Position numbers and translations under genes: made by a program
The notes under the pieces: generated by a model
Database searches by the model: none
What the model was told of the DNA's origin: nothing
Seen by the model: the letters and a program-made list of their open reading frames with translations, nothing else
In this document: in pieces, positions 16,451 to 25,215 of the stretch
Layout: every line of letters starts with the position of its first letter
How positions within the stretch are numbered: the first letter of the stretch is position 1
Origin: Nostoc sp. CHAB 5836
GTDB taxonomy: Bacteria; Cyanobacteriota; Cyanobacteriia; Cyanobacteriales; Nostocaceae
Assembly (NCBI RefSeq): GCF_020829445.1
Contig: NZ_JAIVFV010000040.1
Span: forward strand, 1-46,052
Reading direction: 5' to 3'
Length of the DNA stretch: 46,052 bases

Positions 16451-18091
16451 ATGAAACCATACTTACCGCAGAATGATCCAAATAGTAACTATCGAACAAG
16501 TTGGCTGGATAAAAATCGAGAAGAGTACAATTTTAATTATGATTATCTAGCTCCTTTGCCAGTAATTGATAAAGTGCCTCACAAGGAAATATTTTCAGCA
16601 GAATATACTGCTAAACGCTTGGCAAGTATGGCAACTCTAGCACCAAATATGTTGGCTGCTAAAGCCAGAAACTTCTTAGACCCGCTAGATGAGTTGGAAG
16701 AATATGAAGACCTTTTATCACTACTACCAAAACCCGATGTCATAAAGAATTACAAAACAGACTCGTGTTTTGCTGAACAACGACTTTCTGGAGCAAACCC
16801 ATTAGCTATCCAAAAAATTGATGTATTACCTGATAATTTTGCTGTAACTGATTACCATTTTCAGAAGGTTGCAGGTTCAGAATTTACTTTGGAAAAGGCA
16901 CTCAAGGAAGGCAAGCTGTATTTCTTAGATTACCCTTTGCTATCTGATATTCAAGGTGGTGTCTACAATAATGTTAAAAAGTACCTTCCCAAGCCGCAAG
17001 CTCTATTTTACTGGCAAAGTGATGATAGTCATAATGGTGGTTCTCTAGTACCTGTTGCTATCCAGATTAATCATGACTCCGGCGCAAATAGCCTAATCTA
17101 TACACCAGATGACCCTCATTTAGATTGGTTTTTGGCAAAAACTTGCGTCCAAATTGCTGATGGGAACCATCAAGAATTGGGTAGTCATTTTACCTATACC
17201 CATGCAGTTATGGCTCCGTTTGCAATTGTAACTGCGCGGCAATTAGCAGAAAACCATCCCATCGCTTTACTGTTAAAACCCCACTTCCGTTTCATGCTAT
17301 TTGATAACGATTTGGGACGCACTCAGTTTTTACAGCCCGGAGGCCCGGTTGATGAGTTTATGGCAGGTTCATTGGCGGAGTCTGTTGGATTTGTGGCGAA
17401 GACTTATGAAGAATGGAGTGTAGAAAAGTTTACCTTCCCTCGGTTAATAAAAAGTCGTCAAACAGATGACCCAGCAATTTTACCGCACTTTCCTTTCCGA
17501 GATGATGGCATATTAATCTGGAATGCCATCGACAAGTTTGTGGCTGAATACTTGCAACTCTATTATAAAACTTCACAGGATCTCAGTGATGACTATGAAT
17601 TGCAAAATTGGGCTAGGGAATTAGTCGCCCAAGATGGTGGTAGAGTCAAGGGAATGCCAGCCAGGATTGAGACTCTAGAACAACTGATTGAAATCATTAG
17701 TGTAGTAGTCTTCACTTGCGCTCCTCTACATTCTGCTTTGAATTTTTCTCAGTACGAATATATGGCTTTTGTACCCAATATGCCCTATGCTGCTTATCAT
17801 CCAATTCCAGAAACTAAGGGTGTGGACTTGGAAACTATCATGAAGATACTTCCCCCTTTTAAACAAGCTGCCGATCAGGTAATGTGGACTGAGATTTTAA
17901 CATCTTTCCATTATGACAAATTAGGTTTTTATGATGAGGAGTTTGCTGATCCATTGGCTCAGGAAATTGTGGTGCAATTCCAACAGAATTTGCATCAAAT
18001 AGAACGGCAGATAGATATCAGAAATCAAACTCGTCCTATACCTTACAATTACCTCAAGCCTTCGCAAATTATTAATAGCATCAATACTTAA
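16451..18091 (+). CDS. Bacterial lipoxygenase
   Basis: 546 residues from the ATG at 16451, which has GGAG six bases upstream; a TTG 12 bases earlier is unlikely. It is a stand-alone catalytic domain without the PLAT domain. Iron ligands are visible: H246 and H251 in HFTYTHAVMAPF (H-x4-H), H427 and N431 in HSALNFSQYEYM. The C-terminal carboxylate ligand is normally an isoleucine; here the chain ends INSINT, placing Thr546 at the aligned position. PHFRFMLFDN and LQPGG are further lipoxygenase blocks. Expected reaction: stereospecific dioxygenation of polyunsaturated fatty acids to hydroperoxides. Flanking diheme cytochromes, OYE and monooxygenase genes suggest further processing of the hydroperoxide. 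Confidence 0.93.
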   Translation: MKPYLPQNDPNSNYRTSWLDKNREEYNFNYDYLAPLPVIDKVPHKEIFSAEYTAKRLASMATLAPNMLAAKARNFLDPLDELEEYEDLLSLLPKPDVIKNYKTDSCFAEQRLSGANPLAIQKIDVLPDNFAVTDYHFQKVAGSEFTLEKALKEGKLYFLDYPLLSDIQGGVYNNVKKYLPKPQALFYWQSDDSHNGGSLVPVAIQINHDSGANSLIYTPDDPHLDWFLAKTCVQIADGNHQELGSHFTYTHAVMAPFAIVTARQLAENHPIALLLKPHFRFMLFDNDLGRTQFLQPGGPVDEFMAGSLAESVGFVAKTYEEWSVEKFTFPRLIKSRQTDDPAILPHFPFRDDGILIWNAIDKFVAEYLQLYYKTSQDLSDDYELQNWARELVAQDGGRVKGMPARIETLEQLIEIISVVVFTCAPLHSALNFSQYEYMAFVPNMPYAAYHPIPETKGVDLETIMKILPPFKQAADQVMWTEILTSFHYDKLGFYDEEFADPLAQEIVVQFQQNLHQIERQIDIRNQTRPIPYNYLKPSQIINSINT

Positions 18092-18116
18092 GTTAGTTTC
18101 CCAAAAGAGAGGAATA

Positions 18117-18425
18117 ATGTCAAATCAGCAAGTAACTGTCACTGCTCGACTAAAAGTAAAGCCAGGTTTGGAGAACGAATTTAAGCAGGAATTTCAAGCT
18201 GTAATAGCTCTCACTATCAAAGAAGAAGGTTGTATTAATTACGACTTACATCAATCTGTTGAAGATCCATCTTTGTTTCTATTACATGAAAATTGGGTCA
18301 GCCAGGACATTTTATCTCAACACCTAGAGCAGCCTTATATTAAAGGTTTGGGGGAAAAAGCAGGACGATTTTTGGTTGACCCACCTGATGTCAAGTTATG
18401 GCAGCAGATTTTGAACAATTCATAG
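18117..18425 (+). CDS. Antibiotic biosynthesis monooxygenase (ABM) family protein, YgiN-like
   Basis: 102 residues, the standard length for a single ferredoxin-like ABM domain. VTVTARLKVKPGLENEFKQEF opens the fold; EGCINYDLHQS and FLLHENWVS are the usual core strands. Relatives act as quinol monooxygenases, heme-degrading proteins or dimeric barrel isomerases without a fixed cofactor. The gene starts 25 bp after the lipoxygenase stop, with AAGAGAGG just upstream, so it belongs to the same transcript. It may oxygenate or chaperone an oxylipin intermediate; the true substrate cannot be read from sequence. Confidence 0.88.
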   Translation: MSNQQVTVTARLKVKPGLENEFKQEFQAVIALTIKEEGCINYDLHQSVEDPSLFLLHENWVSQDILSQHLEQPYIKGLGEKAGRFLVDPPDVKLWQQILNNS

Positions 18426-18437
18426 CTGGTGATAATA

Positions 18438-19490
18438 ATGACATCAAAGGTGTTATTGTACGGTGCAACTGGCTATGCTGGAAAACTAATTGCTACATCA
18501 GCTAAAAATAACGGACTGGAGTTAATTTTGGCTGGACGTAATCAAAGTTTACTGGCAGCAGTAGCCAATGAATTAAGTTTGGACTTTCGGGTTTTTGGCT
18601 TAGATGATCCGCAGGCGATCGCTCGCTCTCTTGACGATATAATTGCTGTCATCAACTGCTCTGGGCCTTTCTGTAAAACCTCAAAGCCACTTGTCGATGC
18701 CTGCCTCAAAACTAAAACTCACTATTTAGATATAGCTGGCGAAGTACCTGAATTTCAGGCGCTACAGACACGAGATACTGAGGCTAAAAGTGCAGGGATA
18801 ATGCTTCTGGCTGGTGTGGGATTTGGGGTTGTCCCTACTGATTGTGTAGCTGCTTACCTCAAAGATAAGTTAGCGATGGCAACACGACTGATTTTAGTCT
18901 ATGAAACAGTGGGCGGTGTATCTCAGGGAACGGCAAATACTGTACTGCCAACTTTACATCATATCGGGGTAGTTCGAGAAGCAGGTAAGCTCATCCCATC
19001 TCGACCAGCATTGAAAAGACGTAAAATTGATTTTGGTTATGGGCCGGTGACAGCAGTAACAAACCCTTGGCGTGCTGATATCATCACTGCGTTCCAGACT
19101 ACGGGTATTCCCAATATCGAGGTTTATACCGTATTTCCTAATCCTGTACGCTTCCTTATGGAGTCGAGCCAGTATTTGGGATGGTTATTCAACTCCTCTT
19201 TATTCCAAAGTGCTTTAGCAAGTCTAATTAAAACTCTACCGACTGGGCCAACGGCAGCAGAACGAGCGAAGGGTCAAGTTAGAGTAATTGGTTTTGCTGA
19301 GGATGAAACTGGTCAACAAGTAACTGCAAAGCTCTTAGGGCCGGAAGCATACGATTTTACGGCATTAACGGCTGTAGCAGTTATCAAACGGCTAATTAAA
19401 GGCGAAGTTAAGATAGGATTCCAGACTCCTGCATCTGTATATGGGGCAGATTTTGTCCTTGAAATTCCGGGAGTTACTGCTTTCAACTAA
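18438..19490 (+). CDS. Saccharopine dehydrogenase-like NAD(P)-binding oxidoreductase (trans-acting enoyl reductase type)
   Basis: 350 residues from ATG 18438; a GTG at 18429 is the alternative. The Rossmann motif GATGYAGKLI is at the N-terminus, followed by LAGRN (cofactor-specificity loop) and INCSGPFCKTSKPLVDACL, then YLDIAGE, the typical order of the saccharopine-dehydrogenase-like family. Members include the trans-acting enoyl reductases of polyketide/lipid pathways and membrane-associated lipid reductases. It starts 12 bp after the ABM stop and ends the plus-strand run. It is likely to reduce a C=C or C=O bond of the pathway product; lysine metabolism is unlikely by context. Confidence 0.85.
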   Translation: MTSKVLLYGATGYAGKLIATSAKNNGLELILAGRNQSLLAAVANELSLDFRVFGLDDPQAIARSLDDIIAVINCSGPFCKTSKPLVDACLKTKTHYLDIAGEVPEFQALQTRDTEAKSAGIMLLAGVGFGVVPTDCVAAYLKDKLAMATRLILVYETVGGVSQGTANTVLPTLHHIGVVREAGKLIPSRPALKRRKIDFGYGPVTAVTNPWRADIITAFQTTGIPNIEVYTVFPNPVRFLMESSQYLGWLFNSSLFQSALASLIKTLPTGPTAAERAKGQVRVIGFAEDETGQQVTAKLLGPEAYDFTALTAVAVIKRLIKGEVKIGFQTPASVYGADFVLEIPGVTAFN

Positions 19491-19583
19491 AGAATACAAA
19501 CAAAACTGTTGTTTGGTAAAGTGCGATCGCCATTTTTCAGACTCGCTTGTACAACTTTAGCTGTCTATGAGATGCCGATCGAT

Positions 19584-19826
19584 TTATTTTTTTAGTAAAG
19601 ACTCAATAATTATGGCGGCGGCAAACAAACATATTAGAATAGTAGCCAATTTTGCCAACAAGTCAGCAATCACAGGTAACAGCATTTGAGTCACACCGCC
19701 TAATCCCACAATACTAGAAATAACAAAGGTAATCGCCAAGCCAAATAAAAACAGTAGCAGGTATTTTAAAAATCTTGAAGCTAACCGAAATAAAAAGTTG
19801 TTTTCGTTTTCTTGTTGAGTTTTCAT
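19584..19826 (-). CDS. Small two-helix membrane protein
   Basis: I place the start at ATG 19826 (80 residues) because GGAGAGCAG lies just upstream; a TTG at 19865 would give 93. Two hydrophobic helices, about 20-42 and 50-75, are separated by a glycine-rich turn, with a charged N-terminus (KTQQENENN). It sits alone, convergent with the oxidoreductase gene. I do not recognise the family. Confidence 0.65.
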   Translation of the reverse strand: MKTQQENENNFLFRLASRFLKYLLLFLFGLAITFVISSIVGLGGVTQMLLPVIADLLAKLATILICLFAAAIIIESLLKK

Positions 19827-20005
19827 ACTTCTGCTCTCCAAAAATTTGCTAACTTTTTCTATCAATCAACCCTTAAAACATAAGGCAGGAAAAGTTTGAT
19901 AAACTTTTCCTGCCTTGTAAAAATCACATTTATCATGGCTAGGGGTTGCACATTTTTGACTGTATTTTCTTTGTCTTGCTATTGGTTAGTCGTCACAACT
20001 ATACC

Positions 20006-20113
20006 AGGACTTACGCAAAATCATCAAAAAACGAACCGCAAACGCGAGTGCGTCTCCCCCTGGGAGAAGGACGCAAAGGAACAAGAGTTTCAGAGAGTTT
20101 TTGCGTAAGTCCT
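20006..20113. repeat. MITE-like element with AGGACTTACGCAAAA ends
   Basis: A 108-bp element with near-perfect inverted ends, AGGACTTACGCAAAA and TTTTTGCGTAAGTCCT. The centre holds GAACCGCAAACGCGAGTGCG and GAGAAGGACGCAAAGGAAC, motifs shared with other cyanobacterial repeats. Short open frames crossing it are not believed to be genes. Confidence 0.8.
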
Positions 20114-20153
20114 ATATACCTACACTTTACTGATTTTTGAGAAGAATATCTAA

Positions 20154-20471
20154 TTATTCAGTTGTTTGGTGATGTTTATTCAATTGTGTTGAGATTTGGT
20201 ATTCACTTGTAGCGTAATTCGATTTCTTCTCCTCCATCAACCAATTCTGTAAATCCTCGTTATTGATGCAATTCTGTAAATCCTCGTTATTGATGACATA
20301 TCGATAGTGGGTAGAACCCATGATAGTCACCGCAATTTGACCACCCTTAATTCGTTCGCTTTTGACTTCTATGTGACCAAATCCAGTCTCATGCCAACAA
20401 GTAAGAAGAATTACCAGCAGCCGAGTCACAATTCTGTCAACTTCATTCGCTTCGCTAGTTTCTCTGGGCAT
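20154..20471 (-). CDS. Small conserved-looking hypothetical protein with an internal 9-residue duplication
   Basis: 105 residues, ATG preceded at about 12 bases by AAGG. The central part (GFGHIEVKSERIKGG, VTIMGSTHYRYVI) looks like a compact beta-rich domain with a hydrophobic helix before it (VTRLLVILLTCW). A 27-bp unit is tandemly duplicated in frame (about 20245-20298), giving INNEDLQNC-INNEDLQNW. The C-terminus is low complexity. Function unknown; it is divergent from the STAND gene, so the 457-bp gap may carry promoters for both. Confidence 0.55.
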   Translation of the reverse strand: MPRETSEANEVDRIVTRLLVILLTCWHETGFGHIEVKSERIKGGQIAVTIMGSTHYRYVINNEDLQNCINNEDLQNWLMEEKKSNYATSEYQISTQLNKHHQTTE

Positions 20472-20552
20472 AGTTACGTAACCTTATGCGACACCAGTGC
20501 TAGACTCTCAGTTAAAAATTACAAATGTGTCAACCGTTCAATTGCTAAAAAG

Positions 20553-20886
20553 AAAGGTGTCACCTTTGTGAACAAGAATCTACCAGGGGATTTGCTTACA
20601 TGATTGAGTGGGCAGTTTTTAATTGTGTTTTTCCAGCAAATAAGTGTCGTAATCTGTGACACTTATCTCATGTATAGAACTATCTCATACCGATCCAATT
20701 ACTGTCAAGCAGTTAAGTAAGAAATTTTATTTGTATGGCTGTAGTCAAATACGCAATCAGAGTGTAGATTGCTCAAAGCCTTTTGGTTTAAGGCTCCTTA
20801 GCAATCAGCACGTTACTATATTCCACATTCCCAATCAATTGAGTACCTCAAAAAATCAATATTTCCGTACAAGTGACAAGTGTCAC
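20553..20886. promoter_or_regulatory. Three GTGTCAC-type palindromes upstream of the STAND gene
   Basis: Three dyads share a TGTCAC/GTGACA core: AAAGGTG-T-CACCTTT (20553-20567), ATAAGTGTC-N9-GACACTTAT (20640-20666) and GTGACA-AG-TGTCAC (20873-20886). The last ends 42 bases before the first ATG of the HTH-containing STAND gene. They look like operators for a dimeric regulator. Otherwise the 457-bp gap contains nothing I can recognise. Confidence 0.45.
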
Positions 20887-20928
20887 AAAAGCTTTTAGAT
20901 TGTAAGCTATTCTTAGTCACTAAATCGG

Positions 20929-23900
20929 ATGATAGGTGGAAAGCCACCAAACGATATGAATCAACAACAGTTGAATGAAACCTTCGATAAACTAACGCCA
21001 CGTCGCCAAGAGGTGCTGCGTTTAGTTTTGGCTGGGGAGTTAGACGAAGCGATCGCTCAAGTTCTGCTTATTCAGCCAGCGACAGTCAGAAAGTACCTAG
21101 AAAGACTATATAGAGCATTTGATGTCACTAAAAAATCCGAATTAGTCACATTATTTGCTAAATACAAACCAGAACTCATCAACGGAACCTCTCATCAGAT
21201 AGTTTCTGTGGCTGAGAAAAGCCCCTCGAACACTAAACAAGATTTAGGAGAAGCACCGGATACTGTCACTTTTTACGGACGTACCGAGGAATTAGCTACT
21301 CTCCGACAATGGATCGTCAACGAACGGTGCCGGATTGTGGGGTTGCTGGGAATGGGTGGACTGGGAAAAACCGCTTTATCCGTGAAATTAGCGGCACAAT
21401 TAAAGTCAGATTTTGATTATATTATCTGGCGTAGTCTCCGGGAGGCTCCCAAGTTAGAGACAATATTGAATGGGATCATTAAATTTTTGTCGAATCAAGA
21501 AGAAATTAATACTACAGGTAATATTCATGAACAAATCACACGTCTGCTGGAACACTTGAGGTCTTCCCGTTGTTTATTAATTTTAGATAATTTTGAATCA
21601 ATTCTGGCGGATGGCTCCTATGGAGAACAATACCGTGATGAATATCAAGACTATAGTATTTTAATTCAGCGGATCGGCGAATTACATCACCAAAGTTGTT
21701 TAGTATTTACAAGTCGGATCAAACCGAAAAAAATTGCTATGCAAGAAGGTGAAAATTTGCTAATTTGTTATTTACCGCTCCCAGGTTTAAAAGATTTAGA
21801 AGTCATGAAAATCTTGGAGGCTAAAAAACTTACTGGTACAGACCAGGAAATACAAAAACTAGTAAGATTATACAGTGGTAATCCTTTAGCCTTAAAAATA
21901 GTCTCTACTTTTATTCAAGATTTATTTAGCGGAAATGTTTCGGAATTTTTATCTCAAGAAATTACCTTGACACCTTTTGTAGGGATAGAAAGTTTATTAG
22001 AGCAGCAATTTACCCACCTGACAGAATTAGAACAAGAAATTATGTACTGGTTGGCAATTAATCGAGAGCCAGTATCTACTATAGAGTTATTTGAGGATAT
22101 TACCGAAAAACCAATATATTTTGATGTGATTAATGCCTTAGAAAACCTGAAGCGATGCTCATTAATTGAGGCCGTTGATGGTAAATTTACCCTGCAAAAT
22201 GTCGTATTAGAATATATGACTGGTATTCTGATTCGGCAGGTAAGTAAAGAGCTAAATTCTGGACAGATGCAATTTTTTAATAGATTTGCTTTATCCAAAG
22301 CTACCGCCCAAGACTATGTGAGAAATAACCAGAGGCAATTAATTATTAAACCAATTGCTAAAAATGTTAATGAGTTAGATACAAAACTAGTTAAATTCCT
22401 GGAGGAGCAAAAGCAAAAAATTAGGGATTTACCCAAAGGATATCTTGTGGGTAATATTTTAAATCTATTACGTTATCACAACTACAATTTATCTGGGCTT
22501 GATTTATCCAATTTCACGGTATGGCAGGCATATTTAAGAGGTGCAGATTTACGTGATGTAAAATTTGTTAATGCCGACTTAAACAAAACACGGTTTACAG
22601 AGTCCTTTGGGATTGTTTTGGCAGTGGCGTATAACTCAAAAAAATCGATGATTGCCTTGGGTGATACTAAAAGTGAAATTCGCCTCAGAGATGCTGAAGG
22701 GCACCAAATTTTAACTTTAGAAGGGCATACAAATTGGATTAGATCAGTAGCTTTTAGTCCTGATGGAGAAATTTTAGTAAGTGGTAGTGATGATAAAACT
22801 GTCAGATTATGGAATACCACAACTGGTCAATTTTTGAGACCATTACAAGGACATAAAGAAAGAGTCTGGTCAGTAGCATTTAGCCCAGATGGAAAAACAG
22901 TAGCTAGTAGTAGTGAAGATAAAACAGTTAGACTATGGGATATCCATACTGCTGAATGCTGGAAAATTCTTGAAAAACATACTCATTGGGTACGTGGAGT
23001 AGCTTTTAGTCCTGATGGCAAAATTTTAGCTAGTGGTAGTAGTGACAGGACAGTAATTTTGTGGGATGCACATACGGGAAATTACATAAGAACTCTGAAA
23101 GGACAACATACAGCACGGGTACGTACAGTTGCCTTTAGTTCTGATGGTAAGATTTTAGCCAGTGGTAGTGATGACCATACCATTAGGCTCTGGGATATTC
23201 ATAGCGGCAAGTATCTCCAAACTTTAGCAGGACATACACAAAGAGTGCGATCGCTAGCGTTTAGCCCAGAACCAAATTCTCGCATTTTAGCTAGTGCCAG
23301 TGAAGACCATAAGGTAATTTTGTGGGATATTAATGCTAACAAACGCTACCGGACTTTATCAGAACATACACAAAAAGTTTGGTCTGTGACCTTTACTGAT
23401 CCTGAAGGTAAAACTTTAATCAGTAGTAGCGATGACAAAACTGTGAAACTTTGGGATGCTCATACAGGTGAATGTCTTAAAACTCTTCAAGGTTACACAG
23501 ATTGGGCTTGGTCTCTAGTTTTTCATCCCAGTAGTAACATCTTAATTAGTGGCAATGACGACAAAACTATTAAACTCTGGAACTTAGATACAGGTGAAAG
23601 TAAATCTTTGGCAGGGCATACCAATAGAATACGCGCAGTTGCTTTGAGTCCTGACAGTAGTATGATTGCCAGTGGTAGTGACGACCAAACTATCAGATTA
23701 TGGGATACTCAAACTGGTCAACATCGCAAAACTTTAGTAGACCATTTTGATCGCATTTTGACTGTGGCTTTTAGTCCAGATGGTCGTTATTTAGCCAGTG
23801 GTGGCGATGACAAAATATTAAGAATATGGAATATTCGTACAGGTGAATATCGTCAAACTCAAGAGAATCATAAAAACTGGCTCTGGTCTGTAACTTTTAG

Positions 23901-24474
23901 TCCAGATAGCAGCATCTTAGCTAGTGGTAGCGAAGACTGCACAATCAAATTGTGGGATGTAGATACAGGTAAATGCCTTAAAACTCTCTCTGGTCATGAT
24001 GGATGGGTGCGGTCTGTGCGTTTTAGTCCAGATGGTAATACCCTTGTGAGCAGTAGCGAAGACCACACAATTAAGCTCTGGGATGTAACTACAGGTCAGT
24101 GTATCCAAACCTTGAAAGGAGATACTGGTTGGGTGCGGACTGTGGCTTTTAGCCCTAAAGGCCGTTTTGTCGCAAGTGCAGGGGGAAACCCAATCATTGA
24201 AATTTGGGATATCAAAACCGCTCAACGCTACCAAACTTTGACCGGACATCAAGAAAGAATCTGGTCTGTAGTCTTTAGTGCTGATGGTCAAACTCTTGCT
24301 AGTAGTAGTGAAGATGGCACGATTATGCTTTGGCATACAGAAACAGGAGAGTTGAAAAAAACACTCAGGTCTCCCAGACTGTGTGAAGGGATGGATATTA
24401 CAGGTGCAGTGAATCTCACAGAAGCTCAAATTAAAACTTTAAAAACCCTGGGAGCAAAGAAAAACGATGAGTAG
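20929..24474 (+). CDS. STAND NTPase: HTH-NB-ARC-WD40(14) signalling protein
   Basis: 1181 residues; ATG 20956 (MNQQQLNETF) is an alternative start. The order is: a LuxR-like helix-turn-helix (about 23-85; LTPRRQEVLRLVLAGEL, QPATVRKYLERLY), an NB-ARC ATPase with Walker A GMGGLGKTALS near 142 and Walker B CLLILDNFES, a helical region, a short pentapeptide-like patch (LSGLDLSNF, LRGADLRDVKF), then 14 WD40 repeats counted by eye, enough for two seven-bladed propellers. The C-terminal tail NLTEAQIKTLKTLGA resembles tails of other Nostoc WD40 proteins. Family knowledge: ligand sensing by the propeller triggers ATP-driven oligomerisation. The gene overlaps the next by 8 bp, implying translational coupling to a hydrolase that might be its output. 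Confidence 0.93.
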   Translation: MIGGKPPNDMNQQQLNETFDKLTPRRQEVLRLVLAGELDEAIAQVLLIQPATVRKYLERLYRAFDVTKKSELVTLFAKYKPELINGTSHQIVSVAEKSPSNTKQDLGEAPDTVTFYGRTEELATLRQWIVNERCRIVGLLGMGGLGKTALSVKLAAQLKSDFDYIIWRSLREAPKLETILNGIIKFLSNQEEINTTGNIHEQITRLLEHLRSSRCLLILDNFESILADGSYGEQYRDEYQDYSILIQRIGELHHQSCLVFTSRIKPKKIAMQEGENLLICYLPLPGLKDLEVMKILEAKKLTGTDQEIQKLVRLYSGNPLALKIVSTFIQDLFSGNVSEFLSQEITLTPFVGIESLLEQQFTHLTELEQEIMYWLAINREPVSTIELFEDITEKPIYFDVINALENLKRCSLIEAVDGKFTLQNVVLEYMTGILIRQVSKELNSGQMQFFNRFALSKATAQDYVRNNQRQLIIKPIAKNVNELDTKLVKFLEEQKQKIRDLPKGYLVGNILNLLRYHNYNLSGLDLSNFTVWQAYLRGADLRDVKFVNADLNKTRFTESFGIVLAVAYNSKKSMIALGDTKSEIRLRDAEGHQILTLEGHTNWIRSVAFSPDGEILVSGSDDKTVRLWNTTTGQFLRPLQGHKERVWSVAFSPDGKTVASSSEDKTVRLWDIHTAECWKILEKHTHWVRGVAFSPDGKILASGSSDRTVILWDAHTGNYIRTLKGQHTARVRTVAFSSDGKILASGSDDHTIRLWDIHSGKYLQTLAGHTQRVRSLAFSPEPNSRILASASEDHKVILWDINANKRYRTLSEHTQKVWSVTFTDPEGKTLISSSDDKTVKLWDAHTGECLKTLQGYTDWAWSLVFHPSSNILISGNDDKTIKLWNLDTGESKSLAGHTNRIRAVALSPDSSMIASGSDDQTIRLWDTQTGQHRKTLVDHFDRILTVAFSPDGRYLASGGDDKILRIWNIRTGEYRQTQENHKNWLWSVTFSPDSSILASGSEDCTIKLWDVDTGKCLKTLSGHDGWVRSVRFSPDGNTLVSSSEDHTIKLWDVTTGQCIQTLKGDTGWVRTVAFSPKGRFVASAGGNPIIEIWDIKTAQRYQTLTGHQERIWSVVFSADGQTLASSSEDGTIMLWHTETGELKKTLRSPRLCEGMDITGAVNLTEAQIKTLKTLGAKKNDE

Positions 24475-25210
24475 AAGGTCTCGAAAAGCGTTGATTGGCA
24501 TTACAACCTACGGTCGGCAAGAAGCATTACCGTTTTCTTTGCCAAGTGTTTATATAGATGCAGTCCGCGCCGCCGGTGGTACTCCCATATTATTACCACC
24601 AGGCGAAACTGACCCGGCGATATTATTAGAGCCTTTGGATGGTTTAATCATCTCCGGTGGTGGAGACATTAACCCTGTGTGGTATGAAGGTTTAGATCAC
24701 CCCAGCATTTATTCTGTAGATAGCGATCGCGATGCTTTTGAATTGCAATTAGCTAAATATGCTATGCAACATCATTTACCTGTGTTAGGTATCTGCCGGG
24801 GTTTACAAATTCTGATCGTTGCTTCTGGCGGTACTCTCATTGCTCACGTCCCAGAGGTTTATGGTAATTCAGTATTACATCGGATAGATCCTGAACCTGG
24901 AAAGCGTTTACCCACAGAACATTTAGTCAAAATAAATGCAGAAAGCCGTCTAGCTAATTTTGTTCAGAATACTCACATATCGGTAGTTTCTTGGCATCAC
25001 CAAGCAGTACACAAAGTTCCAGATGGTTGGCGTGTTGTAGCCCATGCCCCAGAAGATGGGGTAATTGAAGCAGTGGAACATGAACATCACCCTTGGGCAA
25101 TTGGTGTGCAATGGCATCCAGAGCTTTCAGTTAATGATCCCCATCATAAAAGAATTTTTCAAGCTTTTGTTGAAGCCACATATATTGAACTATTGAACAA
25201 AATTTATTAA
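24467..25210 (+). CDS. Class I glutamine amidotransferase-like hydrolase (peptidase C26, gamma-glutamyl-GABA hydrolase type)
   Basis: 247 residues. The nucleophile elbow GICRGLQ contains C110; H217 and E219 in QWHPE complete the triad. ISGGGDINP near 62 is the family oxyanion block, and the motif order matches PuuD-type hydrolases. Expected reaction: hydrolysis of gamma-glutamyl amide bonds, such as gamma-glutamyl-GABA or related metabolites. Its ATG lies inside the end of the STAND gene (8-bp overlap), so the two are co-expressed. That pairing is unusual for simple polyamine catabolism, and no other putrescine genes are nearby. Confidence 0.9.
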   Translation: MSRRSRKALIGITTYGRQEALPFSLPSVYIDAVRAAGGTPILLPPGETDPAILLEPLDGLIISGGGDINPVWYEGLDHPSIYSVDSDRDAFELQLAKYAMQHHLPVLGICRGLQILIVASGGTLIAHVPEVYGNSVLHRIDPEPGKRLPTEHLVKINAESRLANFVQNTHISVVSWHHQAVHKVPDGWRVVAHAPEDGVIEAVEHEHHPWAIGVQWHPELSVNDPHHKRIFQAFVEATYIELLNKIY

Positions 25211-25215
25211 CAGCG

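Noticed and set aside
19896..20140. Two overlapping plus-strand small open frames
   Set aside because: Both run through the AGGACTTACGC repeat and lack a ribosome-binding site or recognisable motif.
23917..24429. 170-codon open frame antisense to the WD40 region
   Set aside because: It mirrors the repeated WD40 codons and has no family motif; it is a shadow of the real gene.
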